46,101 nucleotides of DNA from an uncultured Chloroflexales bacterium. GTDB lineage: Bacteria; Chloroflexota; Chloroflexia; Chloroflexales; Chloroflexaceae. The notes beneath the pieces are model-generated. The model was not told the DNA's origin, searched no databases, and saw nothing but the letters and a program-made list of their open reading frames with translations. Below, piece after piece: positions 23,806 to 31,050 of the stretch. Both the position numbers and the translations under genes were made by a program. Location: NCBI GenBank assembly GCA_937918935.1, contig CAKZSI010000082.1:1-46101 (forward strand), in the 5' to 3' direction. Position 1 is the first letter of the stretch. Every line of letters starts with the position of its first letter.

Positions 23806-24858
23806 TCACTCGGCAGCGATACGGTCCGGCAACTGCCCATCCTCGCCAGCAGCGCTGTTGGGATTGGATATTGAGCCATTCAGGAGTTCGAGGCGCCGCT
23901 CACGAACCAGCGACGCCACAACCGATAGCGTAATGATCGCAGCCACGACGCCAAGAGAGATGCCGGTAGGAATGGCGAAACTGGCGCCCAGCAGGAGCCT
24001 GGTCGCATCGGGGAGCACCATCTTCACGCCCACGAAGGACAGCACCACCGCCAACCCCACCCGCAGGTAATGAAACTTGTGGACCACGCCCGCCAGCACA
24101 AAGTAGAGCGAGCGCAGACCGAGGATGGCGAAGACGTTTGAGGTGTAGATCAGAAACGGATCGCGGGTGACGGCGAAAATGGCGGGGATCGAGTCGAGCG
24201 CGAAGATCACATCGGTGGTCTCGACCATGATCAACACGAGCAGGAGCGGCGTGGCCATGCGCATCCCGTGTTGTACGGTGAAGAACTTCTGGCCGTCGTA
24301 GGTGGCGCTGACCGGCACGAAGCGGCGGAAGAGGTTCAGCACGGGGTTTTTCTCCGGCTCGATCTTCTCGTCGCCACCGGTAGCCATTTTGATGCCGGTG
24401 AAGACAAGAAAGCCGCCAAAGATCCAGATGACCCAGTGGAAGCGTTTGATCAGTTCGACGCCGGCGAAGATCATGCCAGCGCGCATCAGCAACGCGCCAA
24501 GGATGCCCCAGAAGAGGACGCGGTGCTGGTACCTGGCCGGCACGGCAAAGTACGAAAAGATCAGCACGAAGACAAATATGTTGTCAACGCTTAACGCTTT
24601 TTCAATCAAGTAGCCGGTGAGGAAGGCCAGGGCGGCATCGCCGGCGCCGTAGGCGCTGTCGGGAACAAGACGCTCCCAGAAGAGGAACAGCAGCAGATTG
24701 AAGAGCAGGGCGAGGCTGATCCAGACGACGCTCCAGATGGCTGCCTCTTTGAGCGCCACGACGTGGGCCTGCCGGTGGAACACGCCAAGATCAAGGGCCA
24801 GCATGGCCAGGACGAAGAGGTTAAACCCCACCCAGAGCCAGAACATGGTGTCGAACAC
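23806..24858 (-). CDS. TerC-family integral membrane protein
   Basis: A 350-residue protein with about nine hydrophobic segments. It shows family hallmarks: LDLGVFHR near the N-terminus, YLIEKALSVDNIFVFVLIFSY in TM3, and MVETTDVIFALDSIPAIFAVT with acidic residues buried in TM6. This is the Alx/TerC group; members have been linked to Mn2+ export and metallation of exported proteins. The C-terminal tail is polar. Start GTG 24858 has AGGGA about 9 bases upstream; ATG 24846 is an alternative. A cation antiporter with a Mn2+ riboswitch lies divergently across an 827-base gap, consistent with shared Mn2+/cation function. A 19-base palindrome lies just upstream. Confidence 0.92.
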   Translation of the reverse strand: MFDTMFWLWVGFNLFVLAMLALDLGVFHRQAHVVALKEAAIWSVVWISLALLFNLLLFLFWERLVPDSAYGAGDAALAFLTGYLIEKALSVDNIFVFVLIFSYFAVPARYQHRVLFWGILGALLMRAGMIFAGVELIKRFHWVIWIFGGFLVFTGIKMATGGDEKIEPEKNPVLNLFRRFVPVSATYDGQKFFTVQHGMRMATPLLLVLIMVETTDVIFALDSIPAIFAVTRDPFLIYTSNVFAILGLRSLYFVLAGVVHKFHYLRVGLAVVLSFVGVKMVLPDATRLLLGASFAIPTGISLGVVAAIITLSVVASLVRERRLELLNGSISNPNSAAGEDGQLPDRIAAE

Positions 24859-24882
24859 GGAATATTTCCCTTAGAGCCTATC

Positions 24883-24901
24883 CGGATACCCGGGGTATCC
24901 G
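24883..24901. promoter_or_regulatory. Palindrome upstream of TerC gene
   Basis: Arms CGGATACCC and GGGTATCCG around a single central base, 25-43 bases before the TerC start. Its position suits an operator, but a small RNA hairpin is equally possible. Confidence 0.4.
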
Positions 24902-24908
24902 ATGACAT

Positions 24909-25180
24909 GCTGGGAGGGCTGCGCGCTCCCAGGTCTTCCTAATCAGGCAAGAAAGGAGTTTTCCTGAGAGGGCTGACCCCTCCCAGACTCTCCCGAAGAC
25001 AGTGTGGCAACCAGGTTTTTCCACGCCCCTGCCCAATGAGAGGGTCTGGGAGGGTTGCGTCCTCCCATTCTATCACGTACCCGAGATTCTACAGGCGAGC
25101 ATCCGGCGGTGAAAACGCCGAAGACCAGGATAAACATAAGGTCGCCTGGTAGGCTGCACCCTCCCGGAACCTCCCATCAC
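24909..25180. repeat. Array of stacked palindromic repeats
   Basis: Four type A copies (about 24910-24935, 24964-24995, 25040-25068, 25145-25177) and one degenerate type B copy (about 25006-25032) occupy most of this gap. They are diverged from each other and unevenly spaced, so this is repeated insertion rather than a tandem array. No gene is visible between 24859 and 25470. Confidence 0.6.
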
Positions 25181-25255
25181 AAGGAGCGTCGTGCGAATTC
25201 GCAGCACAGTGACAAGATTAGAGGTTCTCGAGCCAGCTCAGCTCAATGGTGGTGG

Positions 25256-25352
25256 ACATAGTCTTTCGGCAACTACCTGACCCCGCCCACCCTCCCCTCC
25301 CAGCGGGGAAGGATGGGCGGGGTCGGCAATGCAAGGAAACTGCGTTCACAGA
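25256..25352. mobile_element. Possible type C miniature element, copy 3
   Basis: The right end GGAAACTGCGTTCACAGACT (25334-25353) matches the right end of copy 1 closely. The left end near ATAGTCTTTCGGCAACTACC is only a weak match. The interior is a CCCCGCCCACCC/GGGTGGGCGGGG-like inverted repeat. Confidence 0.35.
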
Positions 25353-25473
25353 CTCCTCAGCCCTTCCAGACGCCTCGTATGGCGCCTATTTTCAAATTGT
25401 GGAAACACCCCCTGATCGATCGGGATAAACTCCTCCCATTCATACGGACGGCTGCAAACCACCCGTTGGCAAT

Positions 25474-25503
25474 TTGACAAATCCTGTGCAGCACAACTAT
25501 ACT
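25474..25503 (+). promoter_or_regulatory. Promoter of Mn2+ riboswitch transcript
   Basis: TTGACA, 18-base spacer, TATACT. Transcription would begin near 25510, directly before the aptamer. Confidence 0.8.
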
Positions 25504-25508
25504 ATCCC

Positions 25509-25615
25509 ACGGTAGGGGAGTAGCCGCTCGCGCCCCGCGAGGCGCCGCGTCGTCACTACGAGGCCCTGTCCTCCGGCGCGGTGAACGTGCATTAACCGTA
25601 CGTCCGGCAAGACCA
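25509..25615 (+). ncRNA. yybP-ykoY Mn2+ riboswitch
   Basis: The aptamer contains the near-invariant GGGGAGTAGC (25515-25524), the GTCGTCA block (25550-25556), a hairpin-forming middle part (CTCGC/GCGAG, GAGG/CCTC and CGGT/ACCG stems) and the closing CCGGCAAGACC (25604-25614), in the order known for this class. yybP-ykoY RNAs bind Mn2+ and switch on exporters. The 3' strand AAGACC also forms the left arm of the terminator that follows, which gives the expected mutually exclusive ON/OFF folds. Confidence 0.85.
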
Positions 25616-25645
25616 CCACGACCTGCAGCGCCGTGGTGGTCTTTC
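25609..25645 (+). terminator. Riboswitch-controlled intrinsic terminator
   Basis: A perfect 12-base stem AAGACCACCACG / CGTGGTGGTCTT, then TTCTATTG. It shares AAGACC with the aptamer, so Mn2+ binding should prevent its formation. Confidence 0.8.
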
Positions 25646-25685
25646 TATTGTGTCCACCACATCGAAGCACAGAGGAGGAAGCAGA

Positions 25686-26795
25686 GTGGATCTTGTGACG
25701 ATCGGGTTGATTCTGGGTGGATTGGCGCTGCTGACGATCGGGGGCGAATTGCTGGTGCGTGGCTCAGCGGCGCTGGCGGCGCTGGTCGGGGTCAGCCCGC
25801 TGGTGATCGGGTTGACGGTGGTCTCGTTCGGCACCAGCGCCCCGGAACTGGCGGTCAGTGTGCAGGCCGGTCTGGGCGGCAATCCTGACATCGCCATCGG
25901 CAACGTCATCGGCTCGAACATCTTCAATGTGCTCTTCGTGCTGGGGGCGTGTGCGCTGATCGCGCCACTGATCGTCTCGGTACAACTCGTGCGGCGCGAG
26001 GTGCCGATCATGATCGGCGTATGCTTTTTGATGGCTGGCATGGCCCTCAATGGCGGCGTTAGCCGGCTCGATGGAGCGCTGCTCTTCGGAACCCTGGTCG
26101 CATATACCGTCTGGTCGATCGTGAGCAGCCGGAGGGAGACCGAGGCGGCCAGACAGGAGTATGCCGGGGCCTTTGGCGCAGAGCAACTGGCACCGCAGCG
26201 CAGCATGGGGGCCATGATCAAGCAACTGGCTCTAGTCATCGGCGGATTGATCATTCTGGTGATCGGTTCGCGCTGGTTAGTGGCCGGCGCAGTCAATCTG
26301 GCGCGGGTGCTGGGGGTCAGTGATATTATCATCGGCCTGACCGTTGTGGCTGCCGGCACCTCGCTGCCCGAAGTGGTCGCCTCGCTGATTGCCACTCTGA
26401 AAAATGAGCGCGACATTGCCATCGGCAATGTGGTGGGCTCGAACGTTTTCAATGTCCTGGGCATTCTCGGCATTTCGGCCATGGTTATACCAGGAGGGTT
26501 GCCGGTAGCGGCCTCGGTGTTAAACTTCGATCTGCCAGTGATGCTGGCAGTGATGGTAGCGTGCCTGCCGGTGTTCTTTACGGGGATGAGCATCGCGCGC
26601 TGGGAAGGCGGCATGTTCCTGGCCTACTACGTGGCCTACACTGCCTACCTGGTGCTTAAAGCGACCCAACACGACGCCTTGCCGGCCTTCAGTAGCATCA
26701 TGGGCATGTTCGTGCTGCCGCTCACCGCCGTCACCCTGGGGGTGCTCGGACTCCATGCCTTCATCGCCAGCCGGCGGGGTGAACAACCCGCTTGA
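25686..26795 (+). CDS. CaCA-family cation antiporter under Mn2+ riboswitch
   Basis: A 369-residue protein of the calcium/cation antiporter superfamily (YrbG-like). It has the two inverted alpha-repeats that line the ion path: GTSAPELAVSV with IAIGNVIGSNIFNVL in the first half, and GTSLPEVVASL with IAIGNVVGSNVFNVLGILG in the second. About ten membrane helices are visible. GTG 25686 has a perfect GAGGAGGA site 6 bases upstream. Family members exchange Ca2+ for H+ or Na+, but the Mn2+ riboswitch in front indicates that Mn2+ is at least one physiological substrate here. TerC lies divergently. Confidence 0.93.
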   Translation: MDLVTIGLILGGLALLTIGGELLVRGSAALAALVGVSPLVIGLTVVSFGTSAPELAVSVQAGLGGNPDIAIGNVIGSNIFNVLFVLGACALIAPLIVSVQLVRREVPIMIGVCFLMAGMALNGGVSRLDGALLFGTLVAYTVWSIVSSRRETEAARQEYAGAFGAEQLAPQRSMGAMIKQLALVIGGLIILVIGSRWLVAGAVNLARVLGVSDIIIGLTVVAAGTSLPEVVASLIATLKNERDIAIGNVVGSNVFNVLGILGISAMVIPGGLPVAASVLNFDLPVMLAVMVACLPVFFTGMSIARWEGGMFLAYYVAYTAYLVLKATQHDALPAFSSIMGMFVLPLTAVTLGVLGLHAFIASRRGEQPA

Positions 26796-26818
26796 GGGAA
26801 CAACCGGCCTGGCACGGA

Positions 26819-26848
26819 AGGGTCTGGGAGGAGCGTGCCCTCCCAGGA
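26819..26848. repeat. GGGAGGG palindrome, type A
   Basis: GGGTCTGGGAGG, AGCGTGC and CCTCCCAGG, 24 bases after the antiporter stop. Confidence 0.5.
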
Positions 26849-26900
26849 ACAGGCTCATGTTCACTGTGTAGTGAGAGTGTGCAGGGTATGGACAACCGAG

Positions 26901-26932
26901 CATACGGGGAAACCGGGTTTCTCCAAGCCCCC
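26901..26932. repeat. GGGGAAACC palindrome, type B
   Basis: CATACGGGGAAACCGGGTTT is followed by CTCCAAGCCCCC. It sits next to the cupredoxin stop at 26969. Confidence 0.5.
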
Positions 26933-26968
26933 GCCAGATTCGAGGATGTTCTGCGGCAAAGTGGCACA

Positions 26969-27319
26969 CTAGGGTAGAATCACTAATTCACCTTGCTCGG
27001 TATGGCCCGGCACAGTACAAAACATCCGAAAGGTGCCGGCCTGGCGAGCAGGGAAAGCGAGGATGGCGTCAACTCCGGCCTCGGCGGACACGGTACGCCG
27101 ACCTGACGGCAAATCAATGGTGAGATTATGGGCAATCGTGTCGGCGTTGCGAAAGCGAATAAACACCTGCTCCCCCACCCGCGCCTCCAGACGGGGGGGA
27201 TCGTAACCGGCGGCAGTTACTGTCAACTCGAGTTGCCGTTCCCGAGGCATGGTTCCACACGCAACCAACCCCAGGAGGGCAAGGATCAGCAAGCAGGGGG
27301 GAGATACTTGTTTCCACAT
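26969..27319 (-). CDS. Cupredoxin lipoprotein with Glu at axial position
   Basis: A 116-residue exported blue-copper-like protein. Its signal peptide ends in the lipobox LVAC (C21). The beta-sandwich shows the copper ligands H64 (TIAHNLTI), C101 and H106 (MFCTVPGH). The usual axial methionine five residues after the last His is replaced by E111 (HTEQGEL). Cupredoxins carry single electrons outside the membrane; a Glu ligand is known from nitrosocyanin-type red copper sites, so the spectrum and potential may differ. It stands alone, divergent from the first Mrp operon. No other electron-transport gene is in the window. Confidence 0.88.
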   Translation of the reverse strand: MWKQVSPPCLLILALLGLVACGTMPRERQLELTVTAAGYDPPRLEARVGEQVFIRFRNADTIAHNLTIDLPSGRRTVSAEAGVDAILAFPARQAGTFRMFCTVPGHTEQGELVILP

Positions 27320-27351
27320 AGGTGTTCCTCGACTGCAAGGTGGTGCATTCT

Positions 27352-27369
27352 GTTACACGAGTTACACGA
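27352..27369. repeat. Tandem GTTACACGA duplication
   Basis: Two perfect 9-base direct repeats lie between the divergent cupredoxin and mrpA1 genes. They could be half-sites of a regulator or a small slip duplication. Confidence 0.5.
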
Positions 27370-27387
27370 GTGGTTGGGGAAGCGGAT

Positions 27388-27411
27388 TCCTGGAAGGGCT
27401 GCGCCTTCCCG
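27388..27411. repeat. GGGAGGG-like palindrome
   Basis: CCTGGAAGGGCTGCGCCTTCC hairpin, upstream of the first Mrp operon. Confidence 0.4.
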
Positions 27412-27476
27412 TCCCCCGCTAATGTACGCGCAGCCTATAAGCGACCGCGGAGCGACGTGAAGAGCAGGAACATACG

Positions 27477-29918
27477 ATGCTGGTTTTGATTGTCCTGACG
27501 GCCCTGATCATGGCCCCGCTGGGTCTCTTCGCTCGCTACGAGCCGCGGCCAGTGATCGGCTGGGTGTTGGCGCTGGCGCCGCTGGCGCTGTTCGTGGTCA
27601 TCAGCGCGCTTGCTCCAGAAGTGCTGGCCGGGGGACGGCTGGAGCAGGTGATCCCCTGGGTACCTCGGATGGGCCTGGAGTTGCGGTTCGCGCTCGACGG
27701 CCTGAGCATGCTCTTTGCGCTGCTGGTGTCGGGCATCGGTACACTCGTCGTGCTCTACACCGCCTACTACCTGGCGGGCGATCCAGGGATGGGGCGCTTC
27801 TACCTGACGCTGTTCATCTTCATGGGCGCCATGCTCGGGCTGGTGCTGGCCGACAATGTGCTCACGATGTTCATGTTCTGGGAACTGACGTCGGTCAGTT
27901 CGTACCTGCTGGTGGGCTACAAGCACGATTACCCTTCGGCCCGGCGCGGCGCGCAGATGGGCCTGCTGATCACCGTTGGCGGCGGCCTGGCGCTGCTGGT
28001 TGGTCTGGTGCTGCTGGGCAATGTTGCCGGATCATACACGATCTCTGAGATTCTCGCAGCCGGGGAACAGATCAAGGCCTCACCATTCTACACGCCAGCG
28101 ATGCTGCTGATCTTCCTGGGGTGCTTTACCAAATCGGCCCAGTTCCCCTTCCACTTCTGGTTGCCCAACGCGATGCAGGCCCCCACGCCGGCCAGCGCCT
28201 ACCTGCACTCGGCCACCATGGTCAAGGCGGGGATCTACCTGCTGGCCCGGCTGCACCCTACGCTGAGCGACACGCCGCTGTGGCTCTACACGCTGACCGG
28301 CGTGGGGATGACCACGATGCTGATCGGGGCGGTAGTGGCGAACCGGCGCGACGACATCAAGGGCCTGCTGGCCTACAGCACTATCAGCAAGCTCGGTACG
28401 ATGGTGCTGCTGGCAGGTATGGGCGGCCCCGAGGCCCCCGCCGCGCTGGTGGCTACCATCCTGGCCCATGCCCTCTACAAAGGGGCCCTGTTCATGCTGG
28501 CCGGGGCGGTGGACCATGAGGCCGACACCCGCAGCTTGGCCCAGCTCGGCGGCTTGCGCCGGGCCATGCCCTGGACGGCAGCGCTGTCGATCCTGTCTTC
28601 GCTCTCAATGGCCGGCGTGCCCATTCTCTTCGGCTTCGTCGCCAAAGAGGAGCAACTGTACGCCGCGGTTGATAATGGCCTGCCTCCAGGGCTCGACATC
28701 GTCGTGCTGGTCGCGGTCGTCACCAGCGCGGTCTTCGGAGTGCTCTACTCATGGCGCCTGGTGAGCGGGGTGTTTTTCGGACCCCGCGGCAGCGGGATGA
28801 AGGAGCACGTCCACGAGGCGCCGGCGGGGATGCTAATTGGACCGGCGCTCCTGACCACCTTCTCGGTGGTGTTGCCACTCGGTCTACTTCCAGCCACCGC
28901 CACGCTGCTGCAGCCGGCGGTGAACGCGATCTCCAATGAGGGGGCGAAGATCAGCCTGTACCTGTTCCCCTCCGAAATCGGTCTCCCGCTGATCCTCAGC
29001 ATGACCGCGCTGCTGATCGGCGCCGTGCTGACGCGCTTTGAACCGCAGATCGTCGCCGCGCCCTCGCCGCTGCCACCCTGGCTCAACGGCGACCGCATCT
29101 ACGACGCGGCAGTTGATGGAGTGCTGCGAGGGGCAACGGCCTTTACCCGCACCCTGCAAAACGGCAGGTTGCGGAGCTATATGACCTGGTCCGTGCTCTC
29201 GCTGGTCGCCGTGGTCGCGCCACCGCTCTTGTTCTTCGGGTTCAACGGGCTGGCGCTGCCGACCCTCGACGGGGTGGAGCCGTTCGAGTTCGTCAGCATG
29301 CTGCTTATTCCCATCGGCGTCATCGCGACCCTGCAAGCACGCACGCGACTCGGTGCGATCATTGCTGCGAGTTTTGTCGGGTTGATGGTAGCCTATATTT
29401 TCGTCATTTACAGCGCGCCCGACCTGGCCCTGACCCAGTTGCTGGTGGAGATTTTGACGACGGTCTTCCTGGTACTACTCTTCGCCGTAATGCCGGCGAG
29501 CTTCGAGCCGCTGACAGCCCCTGCGGAACGGTCGCGCGACGGGCTGATCGCTGTGATCGGCGGGCTGGTGTTCGCCGGGATCGCCTTCGCCGCTTCGAGC
29601 AGCACGGAGTTGTCCCCTATCAGCCAGGCGTTTCGCGCTGAAAGCCAGAGCCAGGGCTTTGGCGACAATGTAGTCAACGTCATCCTGGTAGACTTCCGCG
29701 GCTTCGACACCATGGGCGAGATTGTGGTGCTGTTCATCGCCCTGATGGGCATCTATGCCATGCTGCGCCTGCGGCCGGGCGCCGGCCTGGCGCGCGATGA
29801 CGCAGAGACGCCAGCGCAGCCCGCAAGCCCTGAGGCGCCCGCGCCGCAGGGAAATGGCCAGCCTGGCCGACCGACCCCGAAGGAGCAAGAGGCCCCGGTG
29901 GCGGGCAAGGGTCGTTAG
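27477..29918 (+). CDS. mrpA: Mrp Na+/H+ antiporter subunit A, operon 1
   Basis: The largest subunit of the multi-gene Mrp (Mnh/Sha) cation/proton antiporter, 813 residues, related to complex I NuoL. Residues about 75-480 form the Proton_antipo_M domain. It includes the key glutamate E136 in FWELTSVSSYLLVGYKHDYP (equivalent to the essential TM5 Glu) and the QFPFHFWLPNAMQAPTPASAYLHSATMVKAG helix region (cited in part). The C-terminal third carries the Mrp-specific segments IYSAPDLALTQLLVEI and NVILVDFRGFDTMGEI. Length and layout equal Bacillus MrpA. It heads an operon with mrpB, C, D, F and G but no mrpE. It is closely similar to the mrpA at 33494 over its whole length, so the two operons arose by duplication. 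Confidence 0.95.
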   Translation: MLVLIVLTALIMAPLGLFARYEPRPVIGWVLALAPLALFVVISALAPEVLAGGRLEQVIPWVPRMGLELRFALDGLSMLFALLVSGIGTLVVLYTAYYLAGDPGMGRFYLTLFIFMGAMLGLVLADNVLTMFMFWELTSVSSYLLVGYKHDYPSARRGAQMGLLITVGGGLALLVGLVLLGNVAGSYTISEILAAGEQIKASPFYTPAMLLIFLGCFTKSAQFPFHFWLPNAMQAPTPASAYLHSATMVKAGIYLLARLHPTLSDTPLWLYTLTGVGMTTMLIGAVVANRRDDIKGLLAYSTISKLGTMVLLAGMGGPEAPAALVATILAHALYKGALFMLAGAVDHEADTRSLAQLGGLRRAMPWTAALSILSSLSMAGVPILFGFVAKEEQLYAAVDNGLPPGLDIVVLVAVVTSAVFGVLYSWRLVSGVFFGPRGSGMKEHVHEAPAGMLIGPALLTTFSVVLPLGLLPATATLLQPAVNAISNEGAKISLYLFPSEIGLPLILSMTALLIGAVLTRFEPQIVAAPSPLPPWLNGDRIYDAAVDGVLRGATAFTRTLQNGRLRSYMTWSVLSLVAVVAPPLLFFGFNGLALPTLDGVEPFEFVSMLLIPIGVIATLQARTRLGAIIAASFVGLMVAYIFVIYSAPDLALTQLLVEILTTVFLVLLFAVMPASFEPLTAPAERSRDGLIAVIGGLVFAGIAFAASSSTELSPISQAFRAESQSQGFGDNVVNVILVDFRGFDTMGEIVVLFIALMGIYAMLRLRPGAGLARDDAETPAQPASPEAPAPQGNGQPGRPTPKEQEAPVAGKGR

Positions 29919-30114
29919 ACGTGTCTCGGGGACGGGCAGCGCGGCCCGCCAGTTGCTTCCTGGCCGCATGTGCTTGCTGTGGAGGTGTGGAGTGACTGAC
30001 CCTGAACCACGGTTTTATGCTGTTTCGGATTGTGGATTGCCATGTACGGCATCTCAATGAAATCTGACGACGCCCATACACTGAATGGGAATTGGTATTC
30101 GAGGAGACCAGACC
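29919..30114. other. mrpA1-mrpB1 gap with GGATTG-like repeats
   Basis: A 196-base gap with no gene. It includes TTTCGGATTGTGGATTGCCA (about 30022-30041), a heptamer-like run that recurs in other gaps of the two Mrp operons. Confidence 0.5.
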
Positions 30115-30585
30115 ATGTACGACTCGATCATTCTACGCAACGTATCGCGGCTGATGTTTCCCATCCTGCTGTTGCTGTCGTTGTTTATGCTGGTGCGCGG
30201 GCACAACCTGCCAGGCGGGGGCTTTATCGGCGGTCTGGTGGCGGCATCAGCGTTCATTCTGCAGATTATCGCCGCCGGGCCGACGTATGTCCGAACTTCT
30301 TTTCAGATCAACTTCCTCAACCTGGCGGCGTTTGGCGTGATCTTCGCGGCACTATGGGGGCTGCCGGGCCTGGTTACGGGCGAGGCGTACATGCTGGCCT
30401 TCTGGCTCAAAGAACCGATCCCGGGGATCGGGAAACTCGGCACGCCGGTGTTGTTTGATATTGGCGTCTATCTGACGGTGATCGGGGTAACGACGCAACT
30501 GGCACTGGTGCTCGCCGAAGAGCCGACGCTCTACCCGATCCAGCGCCCTCCGGCACGACCGAACGCGACCGCTCCCGAAGTGTAG
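30115..30585 (+). CDS. mrpB: Mrp antiporter subunit B, operon 1
   Basis: A 156-residue membrane subunit with four helices, required for assembly of the Mrp complex. Family marks are LFMLVRGHNLPGGGFIGGLV near the N-terminus and IPGIGKLGTPVLFDIGVYLTV in the second half. ATG 30115 is chosen because GAGGAG lies about 11 bases upstream and the product starts like the mrpB of operon 2 (MY-S-ILR); an in-frame ATG at 30085 would add ten unrelated residues. The gap to mrpA1 is 196 bases, against only 7 bases in operon 2. Confidence 0.94.
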   Translation: MYDSIILRNVSRLMFPILLLLSLFMLVRGHNLPGGGFIGGLVAASAFILQIIAAGPTYVRTSFQINFLNLAAFGVIFAALWGLPGLVTGEAYMLAFWLKEPIPGIGKLGTPVLFDIGVYLTVIGVTTQLALVLAEEPTLYPIQRPPARPNATAPEV

Positions 30586-30687
30586 GAACGATGTTCGATT
30601 GCGGATTTAGGATTGCGGCGCGCGGCCTCTCAGCAAACTCCAGCAATGCCGCATCTGCGGTCCATTCAACAGGTACAGGTATAAGCG

Positions 30688-31041
30688 ATGAATCTGATTC
30701 TTTCCCTGGTTGTCGGGACGCTATTCGCCGGGGGCATCTACCTGGTGCTGCGCCGCAGCGTGGTCAAGCTGATGCTGGGCCTGGTGCTGCTCAGCCATGG
30801 CGCGCACCTGCTCATCTTCCTGATGGGCGACGGCCTGATCAAGGCGCGCACGCCCTTCGTCAGGGCGGAGACTGGCGTGGCCCCTCCGGACTCCGCCGAT
30901 CCGCTCATACAGGCCTTGATCCTGACAGCGATTGTGATCAGTCTCGGCCTGCTCACCTTCGTCATGGCGCTGGCCTACCGCACCGACCAGGCCGTCGGGA
31001 GCGATGACCTCAACGCGATGACTTCGACTGACCAGTTGTAG
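30688..31041 (+). CDS. mrpC: Mrp antiporter subunit C, operon 1
   Basis: A 117-residue, three-helix subunit homologous to complex I NuoK. It shows GTLFAGGIYLVLRRSVVKLMLG, LLSHGAHLLIF and the C-terminal helix [19 protein letters not shown] (cited in part). It is followed by mrpD after 9 bases, so the two are co-translated. It is nearly the same length as, and very similar to, the copy at 36582. Confidence 0.94.
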   Translation: MNLILSLVVGTLFAGGIYLVLRRSVVKLMLGLVLLSHGAHLLIFLMGDGLIKARTPFVRAETGVAPPDSADPLIQALILTAIVISLGLLTFVMALAYRTDQAVGSDDLNAMTSTDQL

Positions 31042-31050
31042 GGAAGACCA

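Noticed and set aside
24909-25180. Possible CRISPR array
   Set aside because: Repeat copies are diverged, palindromic throughout, unevenly spaced and also scattered singly over the window; there are no uniform spacers or cas genes.
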